From SZUA-36 sp963774415 (GTDB lineage Bacteria > Pseudomonadota > Gammaproteobacteria > Xanthomonadales > SZUA-36), in assembly GCA_963774415.1 (NCBI GenBank), contig CAVZEU010000003.1, positions 868,001 to 932,000 on the forward strand: a stretch of 64,000 nucleotides of DNA, in the 5' to 3' direction. The notes under the pieces were generated by a model that saw nothing but the letters and a program-made list of their open reading frames with translations, searched no databases and had not been told where the DNA came from. Below are positions 1 through 10,114 of the stretch, piece after piece. Within the stretch, counting starts at the first letter, position 1; the number at the start of each line of letters is the position of its first letter. The translations under genes and the position numbers were made by a program.

Positions 1-1
1 G

Positions 2-190
2 CCGGTCTTCGTCGCTGGTTCCGCGCTCGGCCGGGGCGGCCGCTTTATGCTGGTTGCCGGACTGATCAGCCTGGGCGGTGAGAAACTGGCCAGGCGCATG
101 CGCGCGCATATCGACCTGATCGGCTGGACAGTCCTGGCCATCGCCGCTATCGTATTCGCCGTGTTCAGGGTCTCCGGCACATCGGCATGA
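2..190 (+). CDS. C-terminal fragment of a YqaA/DedA-like membrane protein (partial)
   Basis: This open frame enters from the left edge and ends in TGA at 188-190, giving about 62 residues. It contains a conserved-looking GRxGRF segment (residues about 11-15) followed by a hydrophobic helix (LIGWTVLAIAAIVFAVF). That pattern fits the C-terminus of the small YqaA/DedA-related membrane proteins that often sit directly before nlpD in gammaproteobacteria. Its stop overlaps the nlpD start as ATGA, so the two are probably translationally coupled. The assignment rests on context and on one helix only, so it is tentative. The start lies outside the window. Confidence 0.55.
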   Translation, partial: PVFVAGSALGRGGRFMLVAGLISLGGEKLARRMRAHIDLIGWTVLAIAAIVFAVFRVSGTSA

Positions 191-978
191 ACGCATATTG
201 CAGGGCCTTCGTGGGATGCATTGTTTTGGCGTGCCTGTCGGGCTGTCACCACACGCCGGCCCGGGTCGAGGATTATTCGGCTTCACACGTCAAGCGCAAG
301 CTGACCAGTGGCGGTTACTACCGGGTGCGACGCGGCGACACCCTGTACGCGATCGCGTTCAGTTACGGGTTGGATCACCGCACCGTGGCCAGGTGGAACG
401 GCATACCCAGTCCCTACGTGATATATCCGGGACAAAAATTACGCCTGTCGCCGCCGCCGCATCGCCGGACGCGTCACCGCGCCGCCGCGAAACAGCCACC
501 GCCAACGCCCCCCCCCGCCACCGCGCCCGGTGGGAAAACCGCGCGCGCGCCGTCCGTCCAGGCCCAACCGCCGCGGCCCGCGGCCGTTCCGGCATCGCCG
601 TCGGACCCGAAATCCTGGCTGTGGCCGAGTCAGGGCAAGATCCTTCGCGGTTACGTTGCCGGCAATCCTGCCCGCAATGGCCTGGACATTACCGGGCGGC
701 AGGGGCAGCCGGTCATCGCGACAGCGCCCGGAAAGGTCGTGTACAGTGGTAACGGGCTGATCGGATACGGGGAACTGATCATCATCAAGCACAGCGAGCG
801 GATGCTCAGCGCCTATGCGCACAACCGTGTCCGCCTGGTGCAGGAGGGCGCACAGGTTAAAGCGGGCCAGAAGATTGCCGAGATGGGCCGGAATAACGAG
901 AACATACCGTTGTTGCATTTCGAAATCCGGGTCCGCGGCAAACCGGTCGACCCGCTGCGCTACCTGCCCGGCAAATAA
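187..978 (+). CDS. nlpD: NlpD-like murein hydrolase activator lipoprotein
   Basis: Outer-membrane lipoprotein that in the NlpD family activates cell-wall amidases during daughter-cell separation. The N-terminus is a lipoprotein signal with lipobox LSGC (lipidated Cys20). A LysM peptidoglycan-binding domain follows at about residues 43-88 (starting YYRVRRGDTLYAIA). A proline/alanine-rich linker runs to about 140, then a LytM/M23 domain from about 145 to the end. The M23 metal ligands are degenerate: the first motif reads GLDITG without His, and the last reads LLHFEIR where active enzymes have HxH. This is typical of NlpD/EnvC activators rather than active peptidases. The start overlaps the upstream gene by ATGA. 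rpoS follows, the usual gammaproteobacterial order. Confidence 0.93.
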   Translation: MNAYCRAFVGCIVLACLSGCHHTPARVEDYSASHVKRKLTSGGYYRVRRGDTLYAIAFSYGLDHRTVARWNGIPSPYVIYPGQKLRLSPPPHRRTRHRAAAKQPPPTPPPATAPGGKTARAPSVQAQPPRPAAVPASPSDPKSWLWPSQGKILRGYVAGNPARNGLDITGRQGQPVIATAPGKVVYSGNGLIGYGELIIIKHSERMLSAYAHNRVRLVQEGAQVKAGQKIAEMGRNNENIPLLHFEIRVRGKPVDPLRYLPGK

Positions 979-1109
979 GTGTTGTGCGATACCGCCCGAC
1001 CGCCGGCTGGCGTCATTGCAGCCGCTGCAAACTGGGAATATATTCAATGCCGAATTTGTGCAGACATGCCTGGCGTTGCGAGGCCAGTCCGATTGATGTA
1101 TCGAATTTG

Positions 1110-1138
1110 TTGTTATTCGTTCGATTGTATTCAATAAT
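1110..1138 (+). promoter_or_regulatory. Candidate sigma-70 promoter for rpoS
   Basis: TTGTTA at 1110-1115 and AATAAT at 1133-1138 are separated by 17 bp, in the 238-bp nlpD-rpoS gap. The elements are 4/6 and 5/6 matches to consensus. In Escherichia coli the main rpoS promoter lies inside nlpD, so this site may be one of several. Confidence 0.4.
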
Positions 1139-1216
1139 GATTGACGGTGCCGGCAGGTGCGCCGAGTGACCGGGTGAGCGTATAACCATGGTGAAAGCGT
1201 TGCGGGTGAGGACGAA

Positions 1217-2143
1217 ATGAAACAGGCAAAGACCGAACCCGGCGCTACGCATGCCAGCCCCAAGCGCCTCAAGCGCGGCAACACCGTCTCCCGCGACAAG
1301 GGCAAGCCCCAGCACTATGGCGATGTTACCCGAATCTACCTGAGCGAGATCGGGCGGGCGAAACTGCTCGACGCCGAGCAGGAAAAGGCGCTCTCGCGGG
1401 CAGCGCACAAGGGTTGCATGGTCTCCCGGCAGCGCATGATCGAATGCAACCTCCGACTCGTGGTCAAGGTGGCGCGAGCTTACATCAACCGGGGGCTGCC
1501 GCTGCTGGACCTGATCGAGGAGGGCAACCTGGGCTTGATCAGGGCGGTCGAGAAATTTGATCCGGACCGCGGCTTTCGCTTTTCCACTTACGCCACCTGG
1601 TGGATACGCCAATCCGTTGAGCGCGCCATCATGAACCAGTGCCGAACGGTGCGTTTACCGATTCACGTGGTGCGGGAACTGACCAGCTATCTGCGCACTA
1701 CCCGTGAGCTGGAGCAGACGCTCGGGCGGCGGCCCGGCATCGAGGAAGTTGCCGGCAAACTGAACAAGAGCACGCGGTCCGTATACCAGATGTTCGGGTT
1801 CAACGACATGCCCGCGAGCAGCGACAGCACGACCGGCAAAGGCAGCAATGCGGTGATCGAAACCATTGCCGATGACAGCACCAGAAACCCGGAGAGCGAA
1901 TACGCGGAACAGGCCGCGGGCGATATGCTCGGGCAGTGGCTTGACCTGCTGCCGAGCCAGCAGCGCGTTGTTGTCGAACACCGTTTCGGCTTGCACGGCA
2001 AGGGCCGGCGCACGCTGGAAGAGGTGGGCCAGTTGCTGGGCGTGACGCGCGAACGCGTGCGCCAGGTGCAGTTGGCTGCGCTGACGAAGCTGCGTGAAAT
2101 CTCGCGTCGCGAGGGCGTGCTGGAAACGCCGTTCATGGACTAG
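1217..2143 (+). CDS. rpoS: RNA polymerase sigma factor RpoS (sigma-38)
   Basis: Alternative sigma factor of the general stress and stationary-phase response; it binds core RNA polymerase and directs it to stress promoters. The 308-residue protein shows region 1.2 (DVTRIYLSEIGRAKLL, about 36-51), region 2 with the core-binding segment and the promoter-melting helix (YATWWIRQSVERAI), region 3, and a region 4 helix-turn-helix near the end (GVTRERVRQVQLAALTKLR). GAGGAC precedes the ATG. Placement after nlpD supports RpoS rather than RpoD or RpoH. The stop codon TAG at 2141-2143 is part of the CTAG target site flanking repeat element A, so the last codons may have been altered by the insertion. 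Confidence 0.95.
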   Translation: MKQAKTEPGATHASPKRLKRGNTVSRDKGKPQHYGDVTRIYLSEIGRAKLLDAEQEKALSRAAHKGCMVSRQRMIECNLRLVVKVARAYINRGLPLLDLIEEGNLGLIRAVEKFDPDRGFRFSTYATWWIRQSVERAIMNQCRTVRLPIHVVRELTSYLRTTRELEQTLGRRPGIEEVAGKLNKSTRSVYQMFGFNDMPASSDSTTGKGSNAVIETIADDSTRNPESEYAEQAAGDMLGQWLDLLPSQQRVVVEHRFGLHGKGRRTLEEVGQLLGVTRERVRQVQLAALTKLREISRREGVLETPFMD

Positions 2144-2332
2144 CCCGGATATTGCACCAGCCGGCCACTGGCCTCACCATAAACTGGTGAATTTACAAAG
2201 TAAAATGACGATTTATCAAATTTATTCCAGGGTACATTTTGTAACCGGCCAGCGATCTATCCCGGCCCTGCCTTGTCCAGGCACACCTGTTCTGCAGCAG
2301 CATCCGGGATGCTGGTGCAATATCCGGGCTAG
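2140..2332. mobile_element. Repeat element A: 185-bp MITE-like element with 18-bp TIRs and CTAG duplication
   Basis: The element spans 2144-2328. Its ends are perfect inverted repeats: CCCGGATATTGCACCAGC (2144-2161) and its complement (2311-2328). CTAG occurs on both sides (2140-2143 and 2329-2332), consistent with a 4-bp target duplication of the YTAR type used by IS5-group transposases. It encodes no transposase. Apart from the 337-bp inner segment missing here, it matches element B at 10.1-10.6 kb in inverted orientation. It sits exactly at the end of rpoS and supplies its stop codon. In the 172 bp after it (2333-2504) I see no gene, only a GC palindrome near 2440-2457. Confidence 0.85.
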
Positions 2333-2504
2333 CTAGCTAGCGCAGGCGGGTCTGCGCACCTATCCGAAATAAGTCGTCGACGGATATCCTCATCCGTCAT
2401 GGAAATGGCAATTCGCGTGCCGGGCGTCCGGCCGGCCTTTGCGCTGCGCGCAGCGCGTTAAATCGACTGCCAGGGCAGGTAGCCGGCGCCCTTCGGGCTC
2501 ACGG

Positions 2505-2879
2505 CTAGTGATCCCAGATCAAGGCGGCGACCACGCGGCGGCCATCACCGGCCAGCAGGTTGAAGGTCCTGCACGCGGCGTCGGTGACCATCACCTCGAT
2601 CCCGATGTTTCGCTCCAGGAACTGCATCTGCAGGGGCGGCGGCAGGAATGCCTGGGTCTTGCCGCAACCGATCAGCACCAGTTCCGGGTCGAGGTCGAAA
2701 ATGATCTCCAGCTTTTGCGCGTCCAGGTCACTGAAGCGGCGCACGTCCCATTCGGGGATGATCTGGCTGGCCGATACGATCAGTGGGCCATGGTAATAAT
2801 CTTCGTCGATACGGATGCCTTCGGGCCCGACCGAGCGTATGTAATGGTGATCGCGGGGTAATTCGAGACTCAGTTCCAT
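2505..2879 (-). CDS. Mth938-like / DUF498 domain protein
   Basis: A 124-residue soluble protein of the Mth938/DUF498 family, related to the mitochondrial complex I assembly factor NDUFAF3; the bacterial role is not established. Recognisable features are the N-terminal IRSVGPEGIRIDEDYYHGPLIVS stretch read in parts (residues about 13-35), the central LIGCGKTQAFLPPP loop (about 69-82), and the C-terminal GDGRRVVAALIWDH typical of these proteins. No signal peptide or membrane helix is visible. It lies 9 bp downstream of yhbY on the same strand, so the two probably form a small operon transcribed away from rlmE. Confidence 0.82.
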   Translation of the reverse strand: MELSLELPRDHHYIRSVGPEGIRIDEDYYHGPLIVSASQIIPEWDVRRFSDLDAQKLEIIFDLDPELVLIGCGKTQAFLPPPLQMQFLERNIGIEVMVTDAACRTFNLLAGDGRRVVAALIWDH

Positions 2880-2888
2880 CGGCGTTCT

Positions 2889-3179
2889 TTAACCCGGATC
2901 AATGACCGGGTCGTCCTGGTTTCTACGGTAAAAGCAAGCGACCTGGCCAATGCTCTGCACCAGTTCCGCACCGCATTTTTCGCTGATGGCGAGTTGCCAG
3001 GCGTTGCGTTGCGCACGCTCGGAGCGGAGCTTGATCTTGACCAGTTCGTGGTCGTTGAGCGCGCGTTCGATTTCCGCAAGGACCGAATCACTCAAGCCCT
3101 TGCCCGCGACGGTCACCAGCGGCTTGAGATGGTGCGCGAGCGCGCGCAGGCGCTTTTTCTGGGTTGCTTTTAATGACAT
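2889..3179 (-). CDS. yhbY: YhbY, CRM-domain RNA-binding protein
   Basis: A 96-residue single CRM (CRS1-YhbY) domain protein associated with the large ribosomal subunit precursor. The ATG (complement of 3177-3179) gives the usual family start, MSLKATQKKRLRALAHHL, followed by the GKG motif (here GKGLSDSV, about residue 27) and the basic LVKIKL strand. Length matches the family. It is divergent from rlmE with about 106 bp between, the standard arrangement beside ftsJ/rlmE-ftsH in gammaproteobacteria. The longer open frame reading upstream of this ATG runs antisense through rlmE and is not used. Confidence 0.9.
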   Translation of the reverse strand: MSLKATQKKRLRALAHHLKPLVTVAGKGLSDSVLAEIERALNDHELVKIKLRSERAQRNAWQLAISEKCGAELVQSIGQVACFYRRNQDDPVIDPG

Positions 3180-3285
3180 TGGCCCTGATAGTTTAACATT
3201 GGCGGGCGCCAGGCGCCGGTTGGCGGCTATCATCGGCGGCCGCGCAGCAAACGGCGTCCCCCGGGACGGATGGACTATCGACGAC

Positions 3286-3909
3286 ATGGCGAGAAGCAAG
3301 AGCAGCCGCCGCTGGTTGGCTGAACATTTTGACGATCCGTACGTAAAGCGGGCACACGAGTCCGGGTTGCGCTCGCGGGCGGCGTTCAAATTGCTCGAGT
3401 TGGACGAAAAGTACAGCTTGCTGCGCCCCGGCCTGCGGGTTGTCGACCTGGGCGCGGCGCCCGGGGGATGGAGCCAGGCGGTGCAACGCGTGCTGCGCGG
3501 TAGCGGCCGCGTCATCGCCCTGGACGTGTTGCCGATGGAACCCCTCGAGGGCGTTACTTTTATCCAGGGCGACTTCACCGAGGACGAGCCGCTCAAAGTC
3601 CTGGAGCAGCGCCTCGAGGGCGAGAAGGTCGGGCTTGTGTTGTCCGACATGGCACCCAATATGAGTGGTATGGCCGTGGTCGACCAGGCGCGGTCCATGT
3701 ACCTTGCCGAACTGGCGCTGGCCTTTGCGGAAACGTGGCTGGCTGCGGGCGGGGATTTTCTCGTCAAGGCCTTTCAGGGCGAAGGTTTTGACAACTTTGT
3801 CAGGCAAACCCGGTCTGTATTTGAGAAGACCGCGATTTGCAAGCCCTCGGCATCCCGACCGCGCAGCCGGGAGGTTTATGTACTCGGGCAGCGGCGCAAG
3901 CTACAATGA
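3286..3909 (+). CDS. rlmE: 23S rRNA (uridine-2'-O-)-methyltransferase RlmE (FtsJ)
   Basis: SAM-dependent enzyme that 2'-O-methylates U2552 of 23S rRNA. The ATG at 3286 gives 207 residues beginning MARSKSSRRWLAEHF, close to the 209 of E. coli; the open frame extends further upstream but lacks family similarity there. Motifs seen are the basic SRAAFKLLEL segment with the catalytic Lys, SAM-binding VVDLGAAPGGWSQ (about residue 54), the catalytic Asp in VLSDMAPN, a Lys in FLVKAFQGEGF, and the Glu in the C-terminal SRPRSREVYVLG. It is followed by ftsH, the conserved partner. Confidence 0.95.
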   Translation: MARSKSSRRWLAEHFDDPYVKRAHESGLRSRAAFKLLELDEKYSLLRPGLRVVDLGAAPGGWSQAVQRVLRGSGRVIALDVLPMEPLEGVTFIQGDFTEDEPLKVLEQRLEGEKVGLVLSDMAPNMSGMAVVDQARSMYLAELALAFAETWLAAGGDFLVKAFQGEGFDNFVRQTRSVFEKTAICKPSASRPRSREVYVLGQRRKLQ

Positions 3910-3969
3910 AACCGGGCGCGGATGGCCGCGCCCGGCCTTGAACGCTACCACGAGATCGAGGGTAACCGA

Positions 3970-5895
<1,926 letters not shown>

Positions 5896-5918
5896 AACTC
5901 AAACGCCCATGAATTGAG

Positions 5919-5943
5919 CAGCGCCGCGCGGGCGCTGTTTTTT
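5919..5943 (+). terminator. Rho-independent terminator after ftsH
   Basis: A 7-bp GC stem (CAGCGCC / GGCGCTG, 5919-5925 with 5931-5937) with a 5-nt loop is followed directly by six T residues (5938-5943). It lies 24 bp after the ftsH stop and separates ftsH from folP. Confidence 0.85.
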
Positions 5944-5972
5944 CTTGTGGCATTGCCCGGGGAGCATCTGTG

Positions 5973-6821
5973 ATGACAGCGGGTTGCAGGCAATTGGTCT
6001 GCGGCGGGCATACTATCAAGCTCGACCGGCCGCGGCTTATGGGGGTCCTCAACGTCACGCCGGACTCATTCTCCGACGGCGGACGTTTTCTGCAACCGGC
6101 CGATGCCGTCGCCCGCGCGCTGCGGATGCAGGATGCGGGCGCGGACATCATCGACGTGGGCGGTGAATCGACCCGCCCCGGGGCCGAGGCGCTCGGGGCA
6201 ACGGAGGAACTGCAGCGGGTCATGCCCGTCATCGAAGCCATTGTCCCCAAGCTGTCCGTACCGGTTTCGATCGACACCGGCAAGCCCGAAGTCATGCGGG
6301 CGGCCGTAGCGGCCGGCGCTGCCCTGATCAACGACGTCTACGCCCTGCGTCACGACGGCGCCCTGGCCGCGGCCGCGGAACTCGGTGTGCCGGTTTGTCT
6401 GATGCACATGCAGGGCAGGCCGCGGGAGATGCAGGACGAACCGGCTTACGAGGATGTCGTCGCTGAAGTCAAGGCATTCTTGCTGCGGCGCGCGGACGCC
6501 TGCAGGCAGCACGGGATAAGACCGGAGAACATCGTACTGGATCCGGGTTTCGGCTTCGGCAAGACGCTGCAGCACAACATCGCCTTGTTTCGGGCGCTAC
6601 CGGAACTGGCGGCGTGTGGCTATCCGCTGCTGGTTGGGGTGTCCCGCAAGACCATGATCGGGCACCTGACCGGCCGCGACGTCGGCGCGCGTCTGCCGGG
6701 CTCGGTCACGGCCGCCGCATTGGCGGCGCTGGGCGGTGCGGCGATATTGCGGGTACATGACGTGGCGGCTTCCCGCGACGCGTTGCGCGTCGCCACTGCA
6801 CTTGGATCGTTGAACGCGTAA
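5973..6821 (+). CDS. folP: Dihydropteroate synthase
   Basis: Folate biosynthesis: condenses p-aminobenzoate with 6-hydroxymethyl-7,8-dihydropterin pyrophosphate, and is the sulfonamide target. The protein is about 282 residues, a TIM barrel with the signatures MGVLNVTPDSFSDGG (about 23-37), DVGGESTRPGA (about 56-66), SIDTGKPEV, and DPGFGFGKT. GTG at 5970 and ATG at 5973 are adjacent; I prefer the ATG because GGGGAG lies about 9 bp before it. glmM follows 36 bp downstream, as in many gammaproteobacteria, so the two are probably cotranscribed. Confidence 0.94.
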   Translation: MTAGCRQLVCGGHTIKLDRPRLMGVLNVTPDSFSDGGRFLQPADAVARALRMQDAGADIIDVGGESTRPGAEALGATEELQRVMPVIEAIVPKLSVPVSIDTGKPEVMRAAVAAGAALINDVYALRHDGALAAAAELGVPVCLMHMQGRPREMQDEPAYEDVVAEVKAFLLRRADACRQHGIRPENIVLDPGFGFGKTLQHNIALFRALPELAACGYPLLVGVSRKTMIGHLTGRDVGARLPGSVTAAALAALGGAAILRVHDVAASRDALRVATALGSLNA

Positions 6822-6857
6822 AATGATTTGACAGCACGACGCAGGCGGGTTCTTGAG

Positions 6858-8207
6858 ATGGCTTCCAACAAATATTTCGGCACGGACGGTATACGCGGCC
6901 ACGTCGGCGAGGCGCCGGTGACAGCGGACTTCATGTTGCGCCTGGGCCGGGCGGCCGGCACGGTATTGGCCGCGGGTGACCCGCGCTCGGTCGTGATCGG
7001 CAAGGACACCCGCATTTCAGGCTACATGTTCGAATCGGCGCTGGAGGCCGGGCTGGCGGCAGCCGGCGCCAACGTGGCCCTGCTGGGACCGATGCCCACG
7101 CCGGCGGTGGCGTACCTGACACGCACGCTCTATGCCTGCGCCGGCATCGTCATCAGCGCTTCGCACAACCCCTTCCAGGATAACGGTATCAAGTTCTTTT
7201 CCGCGCAGGGAGAAAAGCTGCCCGACGAAGTGGAAAAGGCCATCGAGGCCGAGTTGGAACAGCCGTTCGCGACGGTCAGTTCCGCCGACATGGGCAAGGC
7301 GGTCCGGATCGAGGATGCGGCCGGGCGCTATATCGAATTTTGCAAGGGTACAGTTCCTTTCGGCACCGACTTTGCCGGGCTGAAAGTCGTGGTCGATTGC
7401 GCCAACGGCTCCACCTATCGCGTCGCACCAGCCGTTCTGAGGGAACTCGGCGCCGAGGTCATCGCCATCGCCAACCAGCCTGACGGCCTGAATATCAACG
7501 CCGGCTGTGGTTCGACCTCTCCCGAATTCGTCAGCGCGGCCGTGCTGGAACATTCAGCGGACGTGGGAATTGCGCTCGACGGCGACGGTGACCGCGTCAT
7601 CATGGCCGCTGCCGACGGCAGTATCGTCAATGGCGACGAGCTGCTTTACGCCATCGCCGCCGCCCGGCAGGACCGGGGCGTGCTGCAAGGCGGCGTCGTC
7701 GGAACCGTGATGACCAACCTCGGGCTGGAACTCGCGCTGAAAGACCGGGGGATCCCTTTTATGCGCACGCCCGTCGGTGACCGCCACGTCCACCGCGCAT
7801 TGGTGAAGCACGGCTGGACCCTTGGCGGCGAAACCTCTGGCCACTTGCTGTGCCTGGACCGGACCAGTACCGGCGACGGCATCGTCAGCGCCCTGCAGGT
7901 GCTCGAAATCATGGTCAACGGGGGCCGCGGCCTGGCCGAACTGGTCGCCGGCGTGCAACGTCTGCCGCAGACGATGATCAATGTGCCGGTGCCGCTGAAC
8001 GGAGCGCCGCTGCTGGCCGATTCCGCCAGGATCAGGGAAGCGGTCGAATCGGTGCAACAGCGCCTCGGCGACAGCGGCCGTGTCATCCTGCGTCCTTCCG
8101 GTACCGAGCCGCTGGTGCGGGTGACGCTGGAAGGCGCCGACGCTGACCAGGTCGAGCAACTGGCCTCGGAACTGGCCGGTGTCGTCCGCGCCGAACTCGC
8201 TTCCTGA
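6858..8207 (+). CDS. glmM: Phosphoglucosamine mutase
   Basis: Converts glucosamine-6-phosphate to glucosamine-1-phosphate on the route to UDP-GlcNAc for peptidoglycan and LPS. The ATG at 6858 gives the family start MASNKYFGTDGIRG and 449 residues (E. coli 445). The active-site phosphoserine loop is ISASHNPFQDNGIKF (Ser near 101), the metal-binding loop DGDGDR (near 240), the sugar-specificity loop GETSGH, and the phosphate-binding RPSGTEPLVRV close to the C-terminus. It is probably cotranscribed with folP. The following gene is convergent. Confidence 0.96.
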   Translation: MASNKYFGTDGIRGHVGEAPVTADFMLRLGRAAGTVLAAGDPRSVVIGKDTRISGYMFESALEAGLAAAGANVALLGPMPTPAVAYLTRTLYACAGIVISASHNPFQDNGIKFFSAQGEKLPDEVEKAIEAELEQPFATVSSADMGKAVRIEDAAGRYIEFCKGTVPFGTDFAGLKVVVDCANGSTYRVAPAVLRELGAEVIAIANQPDGLNINAGCGSTSPEFVSAAVLEHSADVGIALDGDGDRVIMAAADGSIVNGDELLYAIAAARQDRGVLQGGVVGTVMTNLGLELALKDRGIPFMRTPVGDRHVHRALVKHGWTLGGETSGHLLCLDRTSTGDGIVSALQVLEIMVNGGRGLAELVAGVQRLPQTMINVPVPLNGAPLLADSARIREAVESVQQRLGDSGRVILRPSGTEPLVRVTLEGADADQVEQLASELAGVVRAELAS

Positions 8208-8260
8208 ATGAATGCCGGGGTGGCGGATCTCAGTGCAGGAATGGAACGGCGGTGGGCGGG

Positions 8261-9661
8261 TCAAAATGCGCGGTCAGGCCGGTTTTCCGGCGGTCCGTCC
8301 AGGCGGTTTCCCACCAACCACTTGAACAGCAGGAAACAGAGCCCCGCAAAGGCCGCAAACCCGGCATGCATCAGCCAGAAAGCGGTCGTCGGCATGCTCG
8401 CGTAAAAGCCGCCGACCCAGCCGACCAGGGCGTTGCCGATGAAAAATGCCAGGAAGTAGATGCCGAGCATCATGGCGTTGATCGCCTTCGGCGCCGCCTT
8501 GGCGAACAGCGCCAGGCTGACCGGCAGAATATGGGCGAAGCCGATGCTGTTGACGACGTGAAAGGCGACCGGCCAGGCGAGACCGATCTTTTCGCCGGGG
8601 CCCTGGGTGACCGCGGCCATGTACAGGCACAGCATGCCGCCGATCGAGAACACCGAGCCGATGATGATCTTGTTGATCTCGTCGGGTTCGCGCCAATGCT
8701 TGCCGTACCAGCGGTAAAAAGCCGCGACGATGGCGAGGAAACTGACGCTGACGACGGAGTCGAGGGTAATCAGCCAGGTCGTCGGCAGTTTCTGGCCCGC
8801 CCAGTAGAGGTCGAACTGCGCGTCGGCCCATACCAGGTAGGCGTTGAATATCTGGTTGTTGGGGACGATTGCGACGGCCAGCACCGGCACCAGTACCAGC
8901 AGCGCGATGACCGTCTGCCATTCGCCGGGCTCGAGCCGCGGCGCCCGGCTTCGCGCGGCGGCCCGTTGCGGCGCCAGATGATCCGCGGGCAGGTATTTCT
9001 GGCCGGCGACATAAATCGCGAGGCCGAGCAGCATGCCGATTCCCGCGGCGCCGAAGCCGTAGTGCCAGCCGTAGACCTCGCCCAAAGTGCCCACCACCAG
9101 CGGGGCGGCGATGACGCCGGCGTTGATCCCGAGGTAGTAAATCTGGAAGGCGTCGGCGCGGCGCAGGTCGCGCGGCCCGTAGAGCGCGCCGACCTGGCTG
9201 GCGAGATTGCCCTTGAACATACCGCTGCCCAGCACCAGGCACAAGAGCGCGAACAGGAAACTGGATTCGAAGGCCATCAGGAAATGGCCGAGGGCCATCG
9301 TGCTCGCGCCGAGCAGGACCGTCTTGCGCTTGCCCAGTACCCGGTCGGCGAGCCAGCCGCCCAGGATCGGTGTCAGGTACACGCTGGCCGCGTAGGTCCC
9401 GAAAATGGCCGAGGCCAGCGCCTGGCCTTCGAGGCCGCCGTACAACTGCCGGAACTGGCTGAACAGGGAGACGTTCTCGACGTGGCCCGGGAGCAGCAGG
9501 CTCTTGGTCATGTAGAGCACCAGCAGCGACTGCATGCCGTAGAAGGAAAACCGCTCCCAGGCCTCGGTAAATGCCAGGTAGCCCAGCCCGGGCGGGTGGC
9601 CCAGGAAAGTGCGTTTGCGGGGTGTGGTCTGGATAACCGTGTCGGTCGCGGGATCGGTCAT
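8261..9661 (-). CDS. POT/PTR2 family proton-coupled peptide transporter
   Basis: A 466-residue inner-membrane transporter of the major facilitator superfamily, POT (PTR2) family, expected to import di- and tripeptides with protons. It carries the POT signature near the first helix (EAWERFSFYGMQSLLVLYM, about 33-51), the loop motif GGWLADRVLGKRKT (about 100), and about 12-14 hydrophobic helices along its length. The C-terminal half keeps a conserved NSIGFAHILPVSLALFAKAAP helix as in bacterial DtpA-like proteins. Exact substrate cannot be read from sequence. It is convergent with glmM and stands alone, with no operon partner. Confidence 0.9.
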   Translation of the reverse strand: MTDPATDTVIQTTPRKRTFLGHPPGLGYLAFTEAWERFSFYGMQSLLVLYMTKSLLLPGHVENVSLFSQFRQLYGGLEGQALASAIFGTYAASVYLTPILGGWLADRVLGKRKTVLLGASTMALGHFLMAFESSFLFALLCLVLGSGMFKGNLASQVGALYGPRDLRRADAFQIYYLGINAGVIAAPLVVGTLGEVYGWHYGFGAAGIGMLLGLAIYVAGQKYLPADHLAPQRAAARSRAPRLEPGEWQTVIALLVLVPVLAVAIVPNNQIFNAYLVWADAQFDLYWAGQKLPTTWLITLDSVVSVSFLAIVAAFYRWYGKHWREPDEINKIIIGSVFSIGGMLCLYMAAVTQGPGEKIGLAWPVAFHVVNSIGFAHILPVSLALFAKAAPKAINAMMLGIYFLAFFIGNALVGWVGGFYASMPTTAFWLMHAGFAAFAGLCFLLFKWLVGNRLDGPPENRPDRAF

Positions 9662-9970
9662 GGCCCGGGCGCCTCCGTGCTTGTTGTTATTAGGCGATGG
9701 GCATGAAGTTTAACCCGGAAACGGGGTAACCTGCCAAGTGGCGTACGCGCCCGGCCGCAGGTCCGGGCGACTGACGGTCCGGGCTGTATCATGAACCGGG
9801 CTCGCGGCGCCGGTGCCAGTGGACACATTGTCGTACTGCCCCAGCGTTACCCCGTTCAGTATCGGCGTTGGCGCGAACGAGATGGAACCGCGCAGGAGTC
9901 CGGCGGCCGACCGGCCGGCGGGCAGCTTGACAGCGTTGATTTCTGCAGTGGCCGATAAGGCAAGGCGGGG

Positions 9971-10114
9971 ATGGGCATGCCAGCCGCCAGCATGGAAGAA
10001 TACGACCAATTCACGAAAACCGCGCTCTTCGATAAACCGGATGTCGTGACCTTCAAAACGCGGGTGGTCATGAAGCCGATCAAGATGACGCTGGCGATCC
10101 CCACCGGGGCTTAG
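9971..10114 (+). pseudogene. Short protein-like frame cut by element B (possible gene remnant)
   Basis: A 47-codon frame begins ATG GGC ATG and reads MEEYDQFTKTALFDKPD and VVTFKTRVVMKPIKMTLAIPTGA in segments, a natural-looking composition. Its TAG stop (10112-10114) is the TTAG target site of element B, so the 3' part may have been lost to the insertion. An in-frame TAA lies just upstream. I do not recognise the family. The rest of 9662-9970 holds no gene I can support; a 99-codon frame on the opposite strand (9710-10009) is possible but unconvincing. Confidence 0.25.

Noticed and set aside
187..978. Active M23 endopeptidase
   Set aside because: The zinc-ligand His residues of both M23 motifs are missing, so the protein is called an NlpD-type activator.
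2144..2328. CRISPR repeat or REP/BIME array
   Set aside because: The repeats are single dispersed elements with terminal inverted repeats and target duplications, not tandem spacer-separated units or clustered short palindromes.
9710..10009. 99-codon minus-strand frame between the POT transporter and element B
   Set aside because: Composition is partly protein-like, but there is no family match and no ribosome binding site, and it overlaps the opposing short frame at 9971-10114.
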